From the NCBI GenBank assembly GCA_031280125.1, contig JAITHE010000004.1, forward strand, positions 1 to 62,419: a stretch of 62,419 bases of DNA. The letters run 5' to 3'. Shown in pieces: positions 47,945 to 57,752 of this stretch. Below the pieces are notes generated by a model. It made no database searches, had not been told where the DNA came from, and saw nothing but the letters and a program-made list of their open reading frames with translations. Made by a program: the position numbers and the translations under genes. The DNA is from Treponema sp. Lineage in GTDB: Bacteria; Spirochaetota; Spirochaetia; Treponematales; Breznakiellaceae. Numbering within the stretch: the stretch's first letter is position 1; the number at the start of each line of letters is the position of its first letter.

Positions 47945-48617
47945 AAAAGAACGGGAAGAGATAAGGCAGGCGGGCATAAAGCTTGACCGTTACGGTTTAA
48001 TAGTTCTTTCGGGCGGAAACGTAAGCGCCAGGATGCCTTCAGGAGAATTTCTGGTAACCCCATCGGGCATGCCATACGAAGACATGACTCCCTCCGACGT
48101 ACTGGTCTTGTCAAAAGACGGCGGGGTTGTTGAAGGTGAAAGAAGCCCTTCGGTGGATACCGGGGCGCTTTTATACATTTTTAACAAAATGCCCCATATC
48201 AATGCGGTTATTCATACCCACCAGCCTTACGCCACTGCGGTTGGTTTGGTGGCCGATGAACTGCCCTGTATTGTAACGACCTTGCCCAACGCTACCAAGG
48301 GACCTGTAAAGGTCTGTCCCTTTTCTTCTGCGGCCAGCGTAGATATGGGCGTACAGACGGTTGAAAACTGCGGATCCACCCTGGCGGTTATTCTAAAATG
48401 CCATGGGGTCATGGCCCTTGGAACAAGCCTTAGGGAGGCCCTTTACTCCTGTGTGTATCTTGAAGAGGCTGCCAAGACCTATGTTTTTGCCCGTTCCATG
48501 AACGATAGGGTTGCATCCCTGTCTCCGGCCCAGGTTAAACAGGCGGTTGATATTTTCCGTTACTACGGCCAGGGAAAGGCATCCATGCCGGAGGGTCTTG
48601 CCAAAACGGCGCATTAA
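47919..48617 (+). CDS. Class II aldolase (L-fuculose-phosphate aldolase-like)
   Basis: LSGGNVSARMPSGEFLVTPSGMPYEDMTPSDVLVL; AVIHTHQPYATAV; ILKCHGVMALG. Confidence 0.88.
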   Translation: MEALKVKFEKEREEIRQAGIKLDRYGLIVLSGGNVSARMPSGEFLVTPSGMPYEDMTPSDVLVLSKDGGVVEGERSPSVDTGALLYIFNKMPHINAVIHTHQPYATAVGLVADELPCIVTTLPNATKGPVKVCPFSSAASVDMGVQTVENCGSTLAVILKCHGVMALGTSLREALYSCVYLEEAAKTYVFARSMNDRVASLSPAQVKQAVDIFRYYGQGKASMPEGLAKTAH

Positions 48618-48620
48618 ATG

Positions 48621-48726
48621 GACTTGTTCGCTAACCCGGTTGGTTATCGAACAAGGCTTGCAAAATGTTGCACATTTTGCTGTTTTTAGCGGAATTTGTT
48701 CGGAAACTGAGGTTTCCGAACAAGTC
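48621..48726. repeat. Triple-hairpin intergenic element bounded by 10-bp inverted repeat gacttgttcg/cgaacaagtc
   Basis: Hairpins at 48623-48655, 48660-48680 and 48696-48723 read directly. Confidence 0.85.
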
Positions 48727-48749
48727 TAATATAGATTAGGAAGGAACTT

Positions 48750-49868
48750 ATGGCACACCTAAAAACCCTGTTGAAGCTGTCGTTATTTTACGGAAACAAT
48801 CCTGAGTATATTCTTTTCGGCGGAGGAAACACCTCGGTTAAAGAAGGGAAAGAACTGTGGGTAAAGGGATCCGGCCTTTTTTTGAAGGGAATTACGGAGT
48901 CTGGTTTTGTCGGCATGGATCATGCCGCCTTGGAAACGATCTGGCAGAAAAAGTATTCCAGGGATCCTTTGGAACGGGAAGCGGAAAACCTTAAAGACAT
49001 TTTAAGCGCTAGACTTCCCGGCCAGAAATCCCGCCCCAGCGTTGAAGTTCTTTTTCATTCCTTTTTACCGGGCAGATATGGCGTTCATACCCATCCGGTC
49101 TTAATTAACGGCTTAACCTGCGGCATGGAGGGGGAAAAGGCCGTGGAGAAACTCTTTGAGGGTAAAGCCCTTTGGGTTCCGCAGCACGAACCGGGCTATA
49201 TTTTGGCTTCCAGTGCCCGTAAAAAATACCTGTCCTTTGTTAAGGCCAGAGGAATGATGGCGCGGATCATCTTTATGCAGAACCACGGCTTATTTATTCA
49301 TGGAGATACCGAAAAAGAAATCCGGGATCTGTACGGCCTGGTCCGGGAGAAGGTTTTAAAAAAAATAAAAAAACTTCCCGATGGGGTCAGTAAAAAACTT
49401 CCCGCGCCGGTCATGAAGTCCTTGGCCGCAGAAACAGAAAGATGTTTTGGCCCCGGCTGCGCCGTGTCAGGCGCTGTTAACGGAACAATTTTACAATTCG
49501 CTGCGGATCCTGTTTTGTGCAGGGGTATAGCCGTTCCCTTTACCTGCGATCAGGTTCTTTACGCCGGCGCCGCAGTCTGCCGCCTGGAAACAATAGGAGA
49601 TATGGCAAAAACCGTTTCCCGGTACAAGTCAAAGTTTGGGCGGGATCCCGCGGCCTTTATCCTGGCAGGTGAAGGACTTTTTGGTATTGGAAAAGATGCA
49701 GCCTCGGCGGGTTATTCCCTGGCATTGGCCAGGGACGCGGTACGTATCGCCTGGAGTTCCCGGTATTTCGGCGGCCCCCATCCCCTAAAAAAGCGGATCA
49801 TTGATTTTATTTTAAACTGGGAGGCAGAAAAGTACCGCGCCGCGGCGGGCCGGCGGTCTGCCGCTTGA
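48750..49868 (+). CDS. Class II aldolase, RhaD-like aldolase domain without the usual SDR domain
   Basis: YILFGGGNTSVKEGKELWVKGSG; YGVHTHPVLINGLTCG; FMQNHGLFIHGDT; C-terminal FGGPHPLKKRIIDFILNWEAEKYR. Confidence 0.82.
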   Translation: MAHLKTLLKLSLFYGNNPEYILFGGGNTSVKEGKELWVKGSGLFLKGITESGFVGMDHAALETIWQKKYSRDPLEREAENLKDILSARLPGQKSRPSVEVLFHSFLPGRYGVHTHPVLINGLTCGMEGEKAVEKLFEGKALWVPQHEPGYILASSARKKYLSFVKARGMMARIIFMQNHGLFIHGDTEKEIRDLYGLVREKVLKKIKKLPDGVSKKLPAPVMKSLAAETERCFGPGCAVSGAVNGTILQFAADPVLCRGIAVPFTCDQVLYAGAAVCRLETIGDMAKTVSRYKSKFGRDPAAFILAGEGLFGIGKDAASAGYSLALARDAVRIAWSSRYFGGPHPLKKRIIDFILNWEAEKYRAAAGRRSAA

Positions 49869-49899
49869 CGGACGGGGACAAGGCGGTCATAATACGGCC

Positions 49900-50184
49900 A
49901 TGAAATCAATAACCCTTACGGTTAAGAACGAAACAGGGCTTCATTCAAGGCCGGCGGATCTTTTTGTCAGAACGGCAAAGCTGTACCAGTCCTCTGTCGA
50001 GGTAAGCAAGGGCGAAAAAAAAGCAAACGCTAAGATGATCCTAAAGGTGATTCTTTTGAACGTCTGCGAAAACGATGAAATTATGATCACCGCGGACGGT
50101 CCTGATGAAGAAGCCGTTTTGAGGGATCTTAAGGCCCTGGTTGAATCGGATTTTAGCGCCGTCAATCCTACAGTACAGATTTAA
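49900..50184 (+). CDS. HPr-family phosphocarrier protein (His15 present, Ser46 position Met)
   Basis: TGLHSRPADLFVRTAKLYQSSVEVSKGEKKANAKMILKVILLNV. Confidence 0.92.
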   Translation: MKSITLTVKNETGLHSRPADLFVRTAKLYQSSVEVSKGEKKANAKMILKVILLNVCENDEIMITADGPDEEAVLRDLKALVESDFSAVNPTVQI

Positions 50185-50203
50185 CCGAAAACCGGCGGCG
50201 GGA

Positions 50204-50230
50204 TCATGCTCCGGGCGGAGCGGAGCATGA
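50204..50230. terminator. Hairpin between convergent genes (tcatgctccg-ggcggag-cggagcatga)
   Basis: 10-bp perfect stem between the HPr stop and the CpXC stop. Confidence 0.6.
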
Positions 50231-50238
50231 CCGGCGCG

Positions 50239-50862
50239 TCATTTTAATTCATCGGGGCGGAGCATGTTTTGGATAGAACAATAGCTCTTGACCTGCAGCG
50301 ATGCGAAGGGCTCCGCCCGGTGATTTTTTTTGTAATCCCCCAGGGTTTTTTCGTATACCGCCGCGGGTACCCTCATTACCGCCACTTCATTATCCTTGAT
50401 ACCGTGGATGTGGAATTCAAGATCATCGCCGGTTTTTGTATTATACCAGACGCTCAGCTCCCCCTCAGGGCATGATTCATCGGCCTTAACAAAAAGGTAG
50501 TATTTTAGGGCCTCCACCACCCCGGTGGAAAGGCCGTCCTTGATAAGGGCGATCCGTTCCGCCAGTTCCGGGTAGGAAATAACCGTTTCCAGGGATTTGT
50601 TCCGGCCCTTCTCTTCTTTCCTTAAATAAAAGGCCCCCCGGTCCAGTTCGGGAAGGACCTCGATAAGGCGCCCCCGGGAGGGCCATTTAACGATGATGGG
50701 AAATTCCGGTTTGTGTTTTTTGCCGCAGCTTCCGCAGGTAAAATTCATAAAATGACCCGCCAGAATATCTTCGACGTACCGGGGATCCGCATCCAGATTG
50801 ATCTCCTCCGGAACCTCCACGGTAAAAGTGTTATCGCAGAAACAGGGTATCTTGCGCTTCAT
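50239..50862 (-). CDS. CpXC-domain protein
   Basis: KIPCFCDNTFTVEVPEEI; NFTCGSCGKKHKPEFPI. Confidence 0.8.
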   Translation of the reverse strand: MKRKIPCFCDNTFTVEVPEEINLDADPRYVEDILAGHFMNFTCGSCGKKHKPEFPIIVKWPSRGRLIEVLPELDRGAFYLRKEEKGRNKSLETVISYPELAERIALIKDGLSTGVVEALKYYLFVKADESCPEGELSVWYNTKTGDDLEFHIHGIKDNEVAVMRVPAAVYEKTLGDYKKNHRAEPFASLQVKSYCSIQNMLRPDELK

Positions 50863-50889
50863 TTTGTACTCCTTTGTTTTTCCGCGGTC

Positions 50890-52251
50890 CTAACGTCCGG
50901 TAAAGAAGAGGATATCATTAAAGACCGCGAAGATCATAAGGCCGGCGATGATCACCACGCCGACGGTTTGAAAGGCGGAAACCGCCCTGGGGTGCAGGGG
51001 CTTTCGTCTTGCTGTTTCTATCAGATAAAGGAGGATCATCCCTCCATCCAGAACAGGCAGGGGCAGAAGGTTCATGAAACAAAGGGCAATTGAAATAAGA
51101 GCCAGAAAATTGAGGACCGAGTTGAACCCTGTTTCCACGCTTTCCCTGAAACCCCCGGCGGCTATGTCTCCTACCATATAGGTAATACGGGCAGGGCCTG
51201 ATACGGCCTGGGTTAGATCAATCTCTTTTTTGAAGAGGAGCCCCAGGCTTTTTATGGAAAGCGCAAAGGTTTTGGCCGCCTCGGCGCCGCCCCGGGCCAG
51301 CGCCCGGAAGGGGGAGAGGGCGGGGGTTTTATAACGGAGGACCCGGTATTCTATCCCCAAATCGGGAAGGCCCTCCAGGTATTTAACGCCGCTTAACTCC
51401 GCCATTTTTGTTTCACCCCTGTGTTCATACTGCACGGAAAAAGCGGCGGGGCTTTGTTCCCCGAAAATACGGAAAAGGGCCGCCGTATAAGGAAATTCTT
51501 CCCCGTTGATCGACAAAATCCGGTCTTCCGGTTCAAGTCCGGCCTGTTCCGCGGGACTCCCCGGACGGACCTCCTCCACCACGGGATCCGTCCAGTGGTA
51601 AACGCCTATTTTACCGGCGCCGTTTCCGTCCAGTTTGGGCCTTACCCGGAGGTTCAGCCGTTCACCTTCCCGCAGGACCGTAAGGGGAAGATCCCGGTCC
51701 GGGTTCAGGGCGATGTGCTCCTGTATGTCCCGGTAAGTGCCGGTTTCATTTCCATTGATCGACAAAATCCGGTCCCCGGTGCGGAGTCCTCCCTGATCGG
51801 AGGGGTGGCTTTGACCGTCTATATCGGAAAGAAGCACGATCTTATTTTCCGGTGTTTCAACCTCAATACCCTTGCCCCAGATAACCGAAAGGACCATAAC
51901 GGCAAAGATAAAATTAAAAAGGGGGCCCGCGAAAGATACGGCAACCCGTTTCCAGGGGGCGGCACCGAAAAAACTGCCCGGGGATAGGGCCGTGCCTTTT
52001 TTTGAATTTTCCCAGGTTTCCTGAAAATCACCCTCCCCCCGCATTTTGCAGTAGCCCCCCACGGGAAACATGCCGATTCTGTATTCGACGCCGCCGATTT
52101 TTTTTTTAAGAACCGGATTTCCCCAGCCGATGGAAAAGGCCTCCACGTCTATACCGGAACAGCGGGCGGCGATAAAATGCCCCAGTTCGTGGACAAATAC
52201 CACGATCCCAAGACCCGTCAGGCCCAGCAGCACCTTAATCAGTATCATCAA
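50890..52251 (-). CDS. rseP: RseP-type site-2 zinc metalloprotease with PDZ domains
   Basis: VVFVHELGHFIAAR; MNLLPLPVLDGGMIL. Confidence 0.93.
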   Translation of the reverse strand: MMILIKVLLGLTGLGIVVFVHELGHFIAARCSGIDVEAFSIGWGNPVLKKKIGGVEYRIGMFPVGGYCKMRGEGDFQETWENSKKGTALSPGSFFGAAPWKRVAVSFAGPLFNFIFAVMVLSVIWGKGIEVETPENKIVLLSDIDGQSHPSDQGGLRTGDRILSINGNETGTYRDIQEHIALNPDRDLPLTVLREGERLNLRVRPKLDGNGAGKIGVYHWTDPVVEEVRPGSPAEQAGLEPEDRILSINGEEFPYTAALFRIFGEQSPAAFSVQYEHRGETKMAELSGVKYLEGLPDLGIEYRVLRYKTPALSPFRALARGGAEAAKTFALSIKSLGLLFKKEIDLTQAVSGPARITYMVGDIAAGGFRESVETGFNSVLNFLALISIALCFMNLLPLPVLDGGMILLYLIETARRKPLHPRAVSAFQTVGVVIIAGLMIFAVFNDILFFTGR

Positions 52252-52256
52252 TGCTC

Positions 52257-53108
52257 CTAAAAAAAGAAACGGTACAAAACATAAAAAACCGGAGCCGAGA
52301 GCGCCACCGAATCGGTGGAATCCAGGACTCCCCCCCTGCCGGGAACGGCTACCCCGGAATCCTTGAATCCGCAGCTCCGCTTGATCGCCGATTCCGCCAG
52401 ATCCCCCAGGTTGACCGCCAGCCCTGAGAAAAGGCCCAACAGCATCGCCGAAGGCAGCCTAGGCATCTGATCCGGCTCAAAGGCGCGGGGCAGGAAGAAG
52501 GCAATCAAAGAACAGATCAGCACCGACGCCCCCAGACCGCCTGTAAACCCGGCGGCGCTCTTGTTGGGGCTTACCGGAAAAAGCCCCCGGTTGTTTTTTC
52601 CAAAGAGGCGCCCCGCTGCCCAGGCCGTTGAATCATTGCCCATAACGGTAAGTATAAAGGCCAGGAGAACCGTACTTGAATGTTTCAGGGTGGACATGGT
52701 AATGATCCAGCTTAAAAGGAGTCCTGGATATATCATTACCGAAAAACCCGCCGCCAGGCGGCTCAGGACTTGGGAAAAATCATTTTTCCGCCCGTAAATT
52801 TCCGACACCAGGATCCATGCAGCCCCTATGACAAACAGAGAATTAGTGATTCTGCTGTTGGTGCCGAAACTGACAATTAAGGTCATGGATACGGGGCTAA
52901 GAGAACCAAGAACAGCCGCTTCGGGGATACAAACAGAGAACCCCTTGGTTTTAAGCATCCGGGCGAATTCTGCCGCCCCCAGGGAACTTGCCAGGGTAAT
53001 GAGTATGTTTAAAACCAGGTGATTGTACTGGGGCAGAAAAATGATGATCACGGCCAATGCGGGGATGCCGGTAAAAAAAACAATAAAGCGCTGCGCCAGT
53101 TCTTTCAT
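52257..53108 (-). CDS. cdsA: Phosphatidate cytidylyltransferase
   Basis: GNDSTAWAAGRLFGKN...SPNKSAAGFTGGL; KRSCGFKDSGVAVPGRGGVLDSTDS. Confidence 0.93.
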   Translation of the reverse strand: MKELAQRFIVFFTGIPALAVIIIFLPQYNHLVLNILITLASSLGAAEFARMLKTKGFSVCIPEAAVLGSLSPVSMTLIVSFGTNSRITNSLFVIGAAWILVSEIYGRKNDFSQVLSRLAAGFSVMIYPGLLLSWIITMSTLKHSSTVLLAFILTVMGNDSTAWAAGRLFGKNNRGLFPVSPNKSAAGFTGGLGASVLICSLIAFFLPRAFEPDQMPRLPSAMLLGLFSGLAVNLGDLAESAIKRSCGFKDSGVAVPGRGGVLDSTDSVALSAPVFYVLYRFFF

Positions 53109-53812
53109 TCCCTTAAACCGCCAAATTTACGTTCCCGTTTTTCGTAGCTTTCAAGGGCGAGGCGGAGATCCTCTTCCGTCCAGTCCGGCCAAAGCCGGGG
53201 CGAAATGTAGTATTCCGCATAGGCTCCTTCCCACAACAGAAAATTGCTGATCCTAAATTCACCGGCGCTTCTTATAATAAGGTCTGGATCAGGAATATCG
53301 GGATTATCCAAAAATTTTCCCAGTTCCGCTTCGGTAAGGGCGGCAAGATCCAGGCCGGCCAAAGCCGCCCGCCGCAGCGCCCGGACAATTTCATCCCGGC
53401 CTCCGTAATTCAGGGCAAGAATTACCTGGAGGCCGCCGTATACTCCCGTTTCCTCGCAGGTCAGGGCGATCTCTTCCGCGATGTCCCGGGCAAGGCCGCT
53501 TTTATCTCCGGCATAACGGAGCCGTATGCGGTTTTCCCGGTAAAAATCCAACTCGCTACGAAGGTACTGTTTTACCAGCCCCATGATAAAGTGGACTTCC
53601 TCCCCGGCACGTTTCCAATTTTCCGTGGAAAAAGCATAGAGGGTCAGGTACTGTAAGCCCATGCCGGCGGCGGCTTTGACAATGTGCTTGGCAGTTTCAA
53701 GCCCTGCCAAATGCCCCGCCGTCCGCCGTTCCCCCCGGGCTTCCGCCCACCGGCCGTTCCCGTCCATAATAATTCCCACATGGGAAGGGATCTTACCCTC
53801 TGCCGCCGCCAT
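53105..53812 (-). CDS. uppS: Isoprenyl (undecaprenyl) diphosphate synthase
   Basis: HVGIIMDGNGRWAEARG; LTLYAFSTENWKR; DLIIRSAGEFRISNFLLWEGAYAEYY. Confidence 0.94.
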   Translation of the reverse strand: MAAAEGKIPSHVGIIMDGNGRWAEARGERRTAGHLAGLETAKHIVKAAAGMGLQYLTLYAFSTENWKRAGEEVHFIMGLVKQYLRSELDFYRENRIRLRYAGDKSGLARDIAEEIALTCEETGVYGGLQVILALNYGGRDEIVRALRRAALAGLDLAALTEAELGKFLDNPDIPDPDLIIRSAGEFRISNFLLWEGAYAEYYISPRLWPDWTEEDLRLALESYEKRERKFGGLRE

Positions 53813-53842
53813 AGGACCCCGGCAAAAACGACCGTATGCCGG

Positions 53843-54397
53843 TCATATCTCCATGATCTCCGTTTCTTTTTCTTCCAGTGCCTGATCTATCTGCTTGATG
53901 TAGGCATCGGTCAGTTTTTGGAGCCCTTCGGAGGATTTACTTTCTTCATCTTCGGTCAGTTCCTTGTCCTTGAGGAGTTTTTTCAATTCCTCGTTGCCGT
54001 CCCTGCGGATATTCCGCACCGCTACCCGGCCCTGCTCCGCCTGGGCCTTGGCCTGTTTTACCAGTTCCTTCCGCCGTTCCTCCGTAAGGGGCGGGACGGC
54101 GATACGAATCACCTTGCCGTCGTTTGAGGGATTAAGGGAAAGATCCGAAGTACGGATTGCCTTTTCAATTTCCCCTATCAGGGCCTTGTCCCAGGGCTGT
54201 ATAACCAGAAGCCGGGCCTCGGGGGCCGAGATATTGGCCACCTGGTTAAGAACCGTCTTTTCACCGTAGTAATCCACCCGGATCTTGTCAAAGAGGGCGG
54301 GGGAAGCCCGTCCGGTTCTGAGGGCGGCGTAACCTTCCCGAAGGCTGATCACGGTTTTTTTCATCCGTTCTTCGCAGGCGGTGATGGCGCTATGCAT
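53843..54397 (-). CDS. frr: Ribosome recycling factor
   Basis: [52 protein letters not shown]. Confidence 0.95.
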   Translation of the reverse strand: MHSAITACEERMKKTVISLREGYAALRTGRASPALFDKIRVDYYGEKTVLNQVANISAPEARLLVIQPWDKALIGEIEKAIRTSDLSLNPSNDGKVIRIAVPPLTEERRKELVKQAKAQAEQGRVAVRNIRRDGNEELKKLLKDKELTEDEESKSSEGLQKLTDAYIKQIDQALEEKETEIMEI

Positions 54398-54487
54398 GGG
54401 ACGCTCCTTTTATTCGCGGCAAAGGATTAAAGCTCCGCCGTTCTGCGGCGGCGGGGGTAATCCTGCGGCGGAACATGGAACAGCCTT

Positions 54488-55345
54488 TCATGATCCGACC
54501 TTGTAATAAACGTAGGCGGTAATGTCCAGGGCGGATCCGGCCTTTTTACCGGCCTCTTCCAGCGCCTTGCCGACGCTTATTTTTTCATCCTTTACATAGC
54601 CCTGATCCAGAAGGCATATATCTTTGAGGAATTTGTTTATCTTTCCCTTGAGGATATTATCCGTCACATTGGCCGGCTTGCCCTTAACCGAATCGTCCCC
54701 TTCCATCTGTTTGCGGAAAATTTCTTCCTGTTCCTTGAGCCATGCGGGATCGATCTTGTCCCGGGACAGGGCCAAGGGGTTAAAGGCGGCGATGTGCAGG
54801 GCCAGGTTAAAGGCCAGCGCCTTTACCTCTTCGTTTCTGAAAACTTCGGCCTCACCGGCGGCGAGTTTTACCACCACCCCAATGGCACCGTCGCCGTGGA
54901 TATACCGGGTCAGGTATTCGTTAGGACCGGCGTCCACAACGGCAATTCGTTTCAAGGCCATATTTTCCCGGATTTTGGCCGCCAAGCCGGTAACCATGGC
55001 GGAAAGTTCTTCCGTAACGCCGGTATAACCCTTTTCCAGGGCCTTTTCGGTCAGGGCCGTTCCCAGGGCGGTAAATTCAGGGTTTCGGGCGACAAAATCC
55101 GTTTCACAGGCGATCTCCGCCAGTACCGCCCTGGATCCGTCTTCTTTTATTTTAATAAATATCTTGCCTTCGTTGGTGGACCGGCCGGCCCGTTTTTCCA
55201 CCGCCGCCAGGCCCTTTTCTTTAAGGAGCTTTTCCGCCGCCGCCGCGTCTCCATCGCTGGAGACCAGGGCGTTTTTACACTCCATCATCCCCGCCCCGGT
55301 TTTTTCCCGAAGCTTTTTAACATCCGCTGCCGTTACTTCCGCCAT
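54488..55345 (-). CDS. tsf: Elongation factor Ts
   Basis: AADVKKLREKTGAGMMECKNALVSSDGD; CETDFVARNPEF. Confidence 0.95.
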   Translation of the reverse strand: MAEVTAADVKKLREKTGAGMMECKNALVSSDGDAAAAEKLLKEKGLAAVEKRAGRSTNEGKIFIKIKEDGSRAVLAEIACETDFVARNPEFTALGTALTEKALEKGYTGVTEELSAMVTGLAAKIRENMALKRIAVVDAGPNEYLTRYIHGDGAIGVVVKLAAGEAEVFRNEEVKALAFNLALHIAAFNPLALSRDKIDPAWLKEQEEIFRKQMEGDDSVKGKPANVTDNILKGKINKFLKDICLLDQGYVKDEKISVGKALEEAGKKAGSALDITAYVYYKVGS

Positions 55346-55374
55346 TTCTCTTAACTCCTTCCGTTACGCTCCGC

Positions 55375-56262
55375 CTAGGCGTCTTCTTCGTAGACCTTGT
55401 CCATGTCCACGGGCAAATCGTCCTCTTCTTCCTTCACCGCTTCTTCCCGGCCTTCGTTTGTTTCTGAAGCATAGGATGCGATGTCGATTTCCCGGTCCTC
55501 TTCTCTGGCGGAAACATCGTTTATCATCCCTTCAATATCTTCATCTTCTTCCCCCAGGGTTTCGATAATCTTGAGTCCTGCCTCGTTGTCGGCCTCCACC
55601 ACCGCATTGGCGACGATCTGGGTAAAGAGGGTAATTGCCCGGATAGCGTCATCGTTTCCCGGGATGGGATGACTTATTCCTTCGGGGTTGCAGTTGGTGT
55701 CTACCACCGCCACGATGGGGATGCCCATGCGCTGCGCCTCGGCAACGGCGATGGATTCCTTGCGGGTGTCAATAATAAAGAGGATTCCTGGGGGATCCTT
55801 CATCTCTTTGATGCCCCCCAGGTTTTTTTGAAGTTTGGACCGTTCCTTGCACAGGGCGGCGATTTCCTTTTTGGTAAGGTTTTCAAAGGAGCCGTCCACT
55901 TCCATTTTTTCCAGTTTTTTAAGCCGCAGCAGGGATTTTTTGATGGTAACGAAGTTGGTAAGCATCCCCCCCAGCCAACGGTTGTTTACATAGAACATGC
56001 CGCAGCGCTCGGCCTCTTTCTGGATCGCCTGCTGGGCCTGCTTCTTTGTACCCACAAAGAGTACCGTCTTGCCCGCACTAACAGTCTTGCGGACTGCTTC
56101 ATAGGCATCCTTGATGGACTGGATTGTTTTTTGTAAATCGATAATATGGATCCCGTTCCGCTCGGCGAAGATATACTTCTTCATCCGGGGATCCCAGCGC
56201 TTTACCTGATGACCGAAGTGGACCCCCGATTCAAGCAGGCTTTTCATGGTAACCACCGCCAT
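55375..56262 (-). CDS. rpsB: 30S ribosomal protein S2 with acidic C-terminal extension
   Basis: [38 protein letters not shown]; true ATG at 56262. Confidence 0.95.
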   Translation of the reverse strand: MAVVTMKSLLESGVHFGHQVKRWDPRMKKYIFAERNGIHIIDLQKTIQSIKDAYEAVRKTVSAGKTVLFVGTKKQAQQAIQKEAERCGMFYVNNRWLGGMLTNFVTIKKSLLRLKKLEKMEVDGSFENLTKKEIAALCKERSKLQKNLGGIKEMKDPPGILFIIDTRKESIAVAEAQRMGIPIVAVVDTNCNPEGISHPIPGNDDAIRAITLFTQIVANAVVEADNEAGLKIIETLGEEDEDIEGMINDVSAREEDREIDIASYASETNEGREEAVKEEEDDLPVDMDKVYEEDA

Positions 56263-56277
56263 GTTTTCCTCCTCTAA

Positions 56278-56329
56278 GGAAGTTTTCGTTCCGGAAAACT
56301 TCCCCGCATAAACCGCCGGGCTTATGCGG
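56278..56329 (-). promoter_or_regulatory. Two adjacent hairpins in the rpsB 5' leader
   Basis: ggaagttttc-gttccg-gaaaacttcc (56278-56303) and ccgcataa-N10-ttatgcgg (56304-56329). Confidence 0.6.
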
Positions 56330-56410
56330 CCTTCTCTGTATCTCCCGGCCTGAAAAACCGGAAAATACCGGTGTATCCGCGCCGGGGAAGGTACGGTTCC
56401 ATATCCGGCG

Positions 56411-56998
56411 CTAGGGGCCGTACTGGTAACCGTTCTCGATAAGCATAGCATAGAACTCGCGCAGGGGCAAGCCCACGATGGCGCTGTGAGATCCCGCGAT
56501 GGAAGAAATAAAGCAGCTCCCTAAGCCCTGGATCCTGTAGGAACCTGCCGCCCCCTGCCATTCTCCGGTATTGAGGTACCATTCCAGTTCGGTGTCGGAT
56601 ATGGGAGCAAAGACAACCCGGGACCGGACGGTACGGCAGTCGGTGCTTTGGTTTTTTCCGCCAAAGAGGGCCACCGAGGTAACCACTTCATGTTCCCGGC
56701 CCCGGAGTTTTTCCATCATGTCCCGGGCCTCGGTCCGGTCCCGGGGCTTGCCGAAAATTTCCCTCCCCAGGGCGATCACCGTATCGGCCCCGCAGATCCA
56801 CTGGGGTATCCGGCCCCGGAGCTGCTCCAGGATTCGCCGGATCTTCCGTACCGCCATATCCCGGGTGTACTCTTCGGCGCTCTGTTGCTCCCAGGGAAGC
56901 TCGTCCAGCTTGGCGGGGATGATGTTAAAGGGCAGCCCCAGAAGCTTAAAGTATTCCTGCCTTCTTGGGGAACTGGAGGCCAGAATAATCGGTTCCAT
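56411..56998 (-). CDS. maf: Maf-family nucleotide pyrophosphatase
   Basis: [36 protein letters not shown]. Confidence 0.94.
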   Translation of the reverse strand: MEPIILASSSPRRQEYFKLLGLPFNIIPAKLDELPWEQQSAEEYTRDMAVRKIRRILEQLRGRIPQWICGADTVIALGREIFGKPRDRTEARDMMEKLRGREHEVVTSVALFGGKNQSTDCRTVRSRVVFAPISDTELEWYLNTGEWQGAAGSYRIQGLGSCFISSIAGSHSAIVGLPLREFYAMLIENGYQYGP

Positions 56999-57001
56999 GG
57001 A

Positions 57002-57751
57002 TCAGGTTATCCGTGGGATAATGCCGGCCAGAAGGGCGCTTACCCGGGCGGCGTTTTCGGCAAAAACCCTGGCAACCATCTCCCAGCTTACCGGCTCTTC
57101 GCCGGACCGCCAGGAATCGTAGTCGGTACTCATGGCCGCCGCCGCATAGGGGATCCCCATTTCGTTGGCCAGTACCGTTTCGGTGGCGATGGACATATTG
57201 ATAATGTCCGCCCCCAGGGTACGAAACATAAGGGACTCCGCCCGGCTAGAAAAGCGGGGTCCTTCGATGGTTACCACCGTACCCCGCTCGTGGAAGGGAT
57301 AGGCCAGGCGGCGGCATTCTTCTATCAGCAGCCCGCGGAGGCCCCCATCGTAGGGATCCGCCATGGGACAGTGGAGGGGACTGCCGGGTTTGAAGGATTC
57401 GTGGTAGGTCATTTTTCGCTGTTTGGTAAAATCAATAAACTGATCGATGATCACCAAATCTCCCCGGCGGATTTCTTCCCGCAGAGACCCCACCGCCGTA
57501 GTGGCTATTATATGGGTACAGCCCGCGTCCTTCAGGGCCGCTACGTTTGCCCGGTAATTCACCTGGCTGGGGGGAATCGTATGTTCCCGGCCGTGCCGGG
57601 CCAGAAGCGCCACCTCCCTGCCGCCGATGGTTCCCCGCCGCAAGGGTGAAGACGGTTCTCCCCAATAGGTGGTTATCCGTTCATCCCGGGGCCGGGAAAG
57701 AATGTCCGGGTTGTCCAGTCCGCTGCCTCCGATAATACCGATAACCGCCAT
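57002..57751 (-). CDS. mtnP: S-methyl-5'-thioadenosine phosphorylase
   Basis: IGIIGGSGLDN; LLARHGREHTIPPSQVNYRANVAALK; TIEGPRFSSRAES; INMSIATETVLANEMGI. Confidence 0.93.
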   Translation of the reverse strand: MAVIGIIGGSGLDNPDILSRPRDERITTYWGEPSSPLRRGTIGGREVALLARHGREHTIPPSQVNYRANVAALKDAGCTHIIATTAVGSLREEIRRGDLVIIDQFIDFTKQRKMTYHESFKPGSPLHCPMADPYDGGLRGLLIEECRRLAYPFHERGTVVTIEGPRFSSRAESLMFRTLGADIINMSIATETVLANEMGIPYAAAAMSTDYDSWRSGEEPVSWEMVARVFAENAARVSALLAGIIPRIT

Positions 57752-57752
57752 C

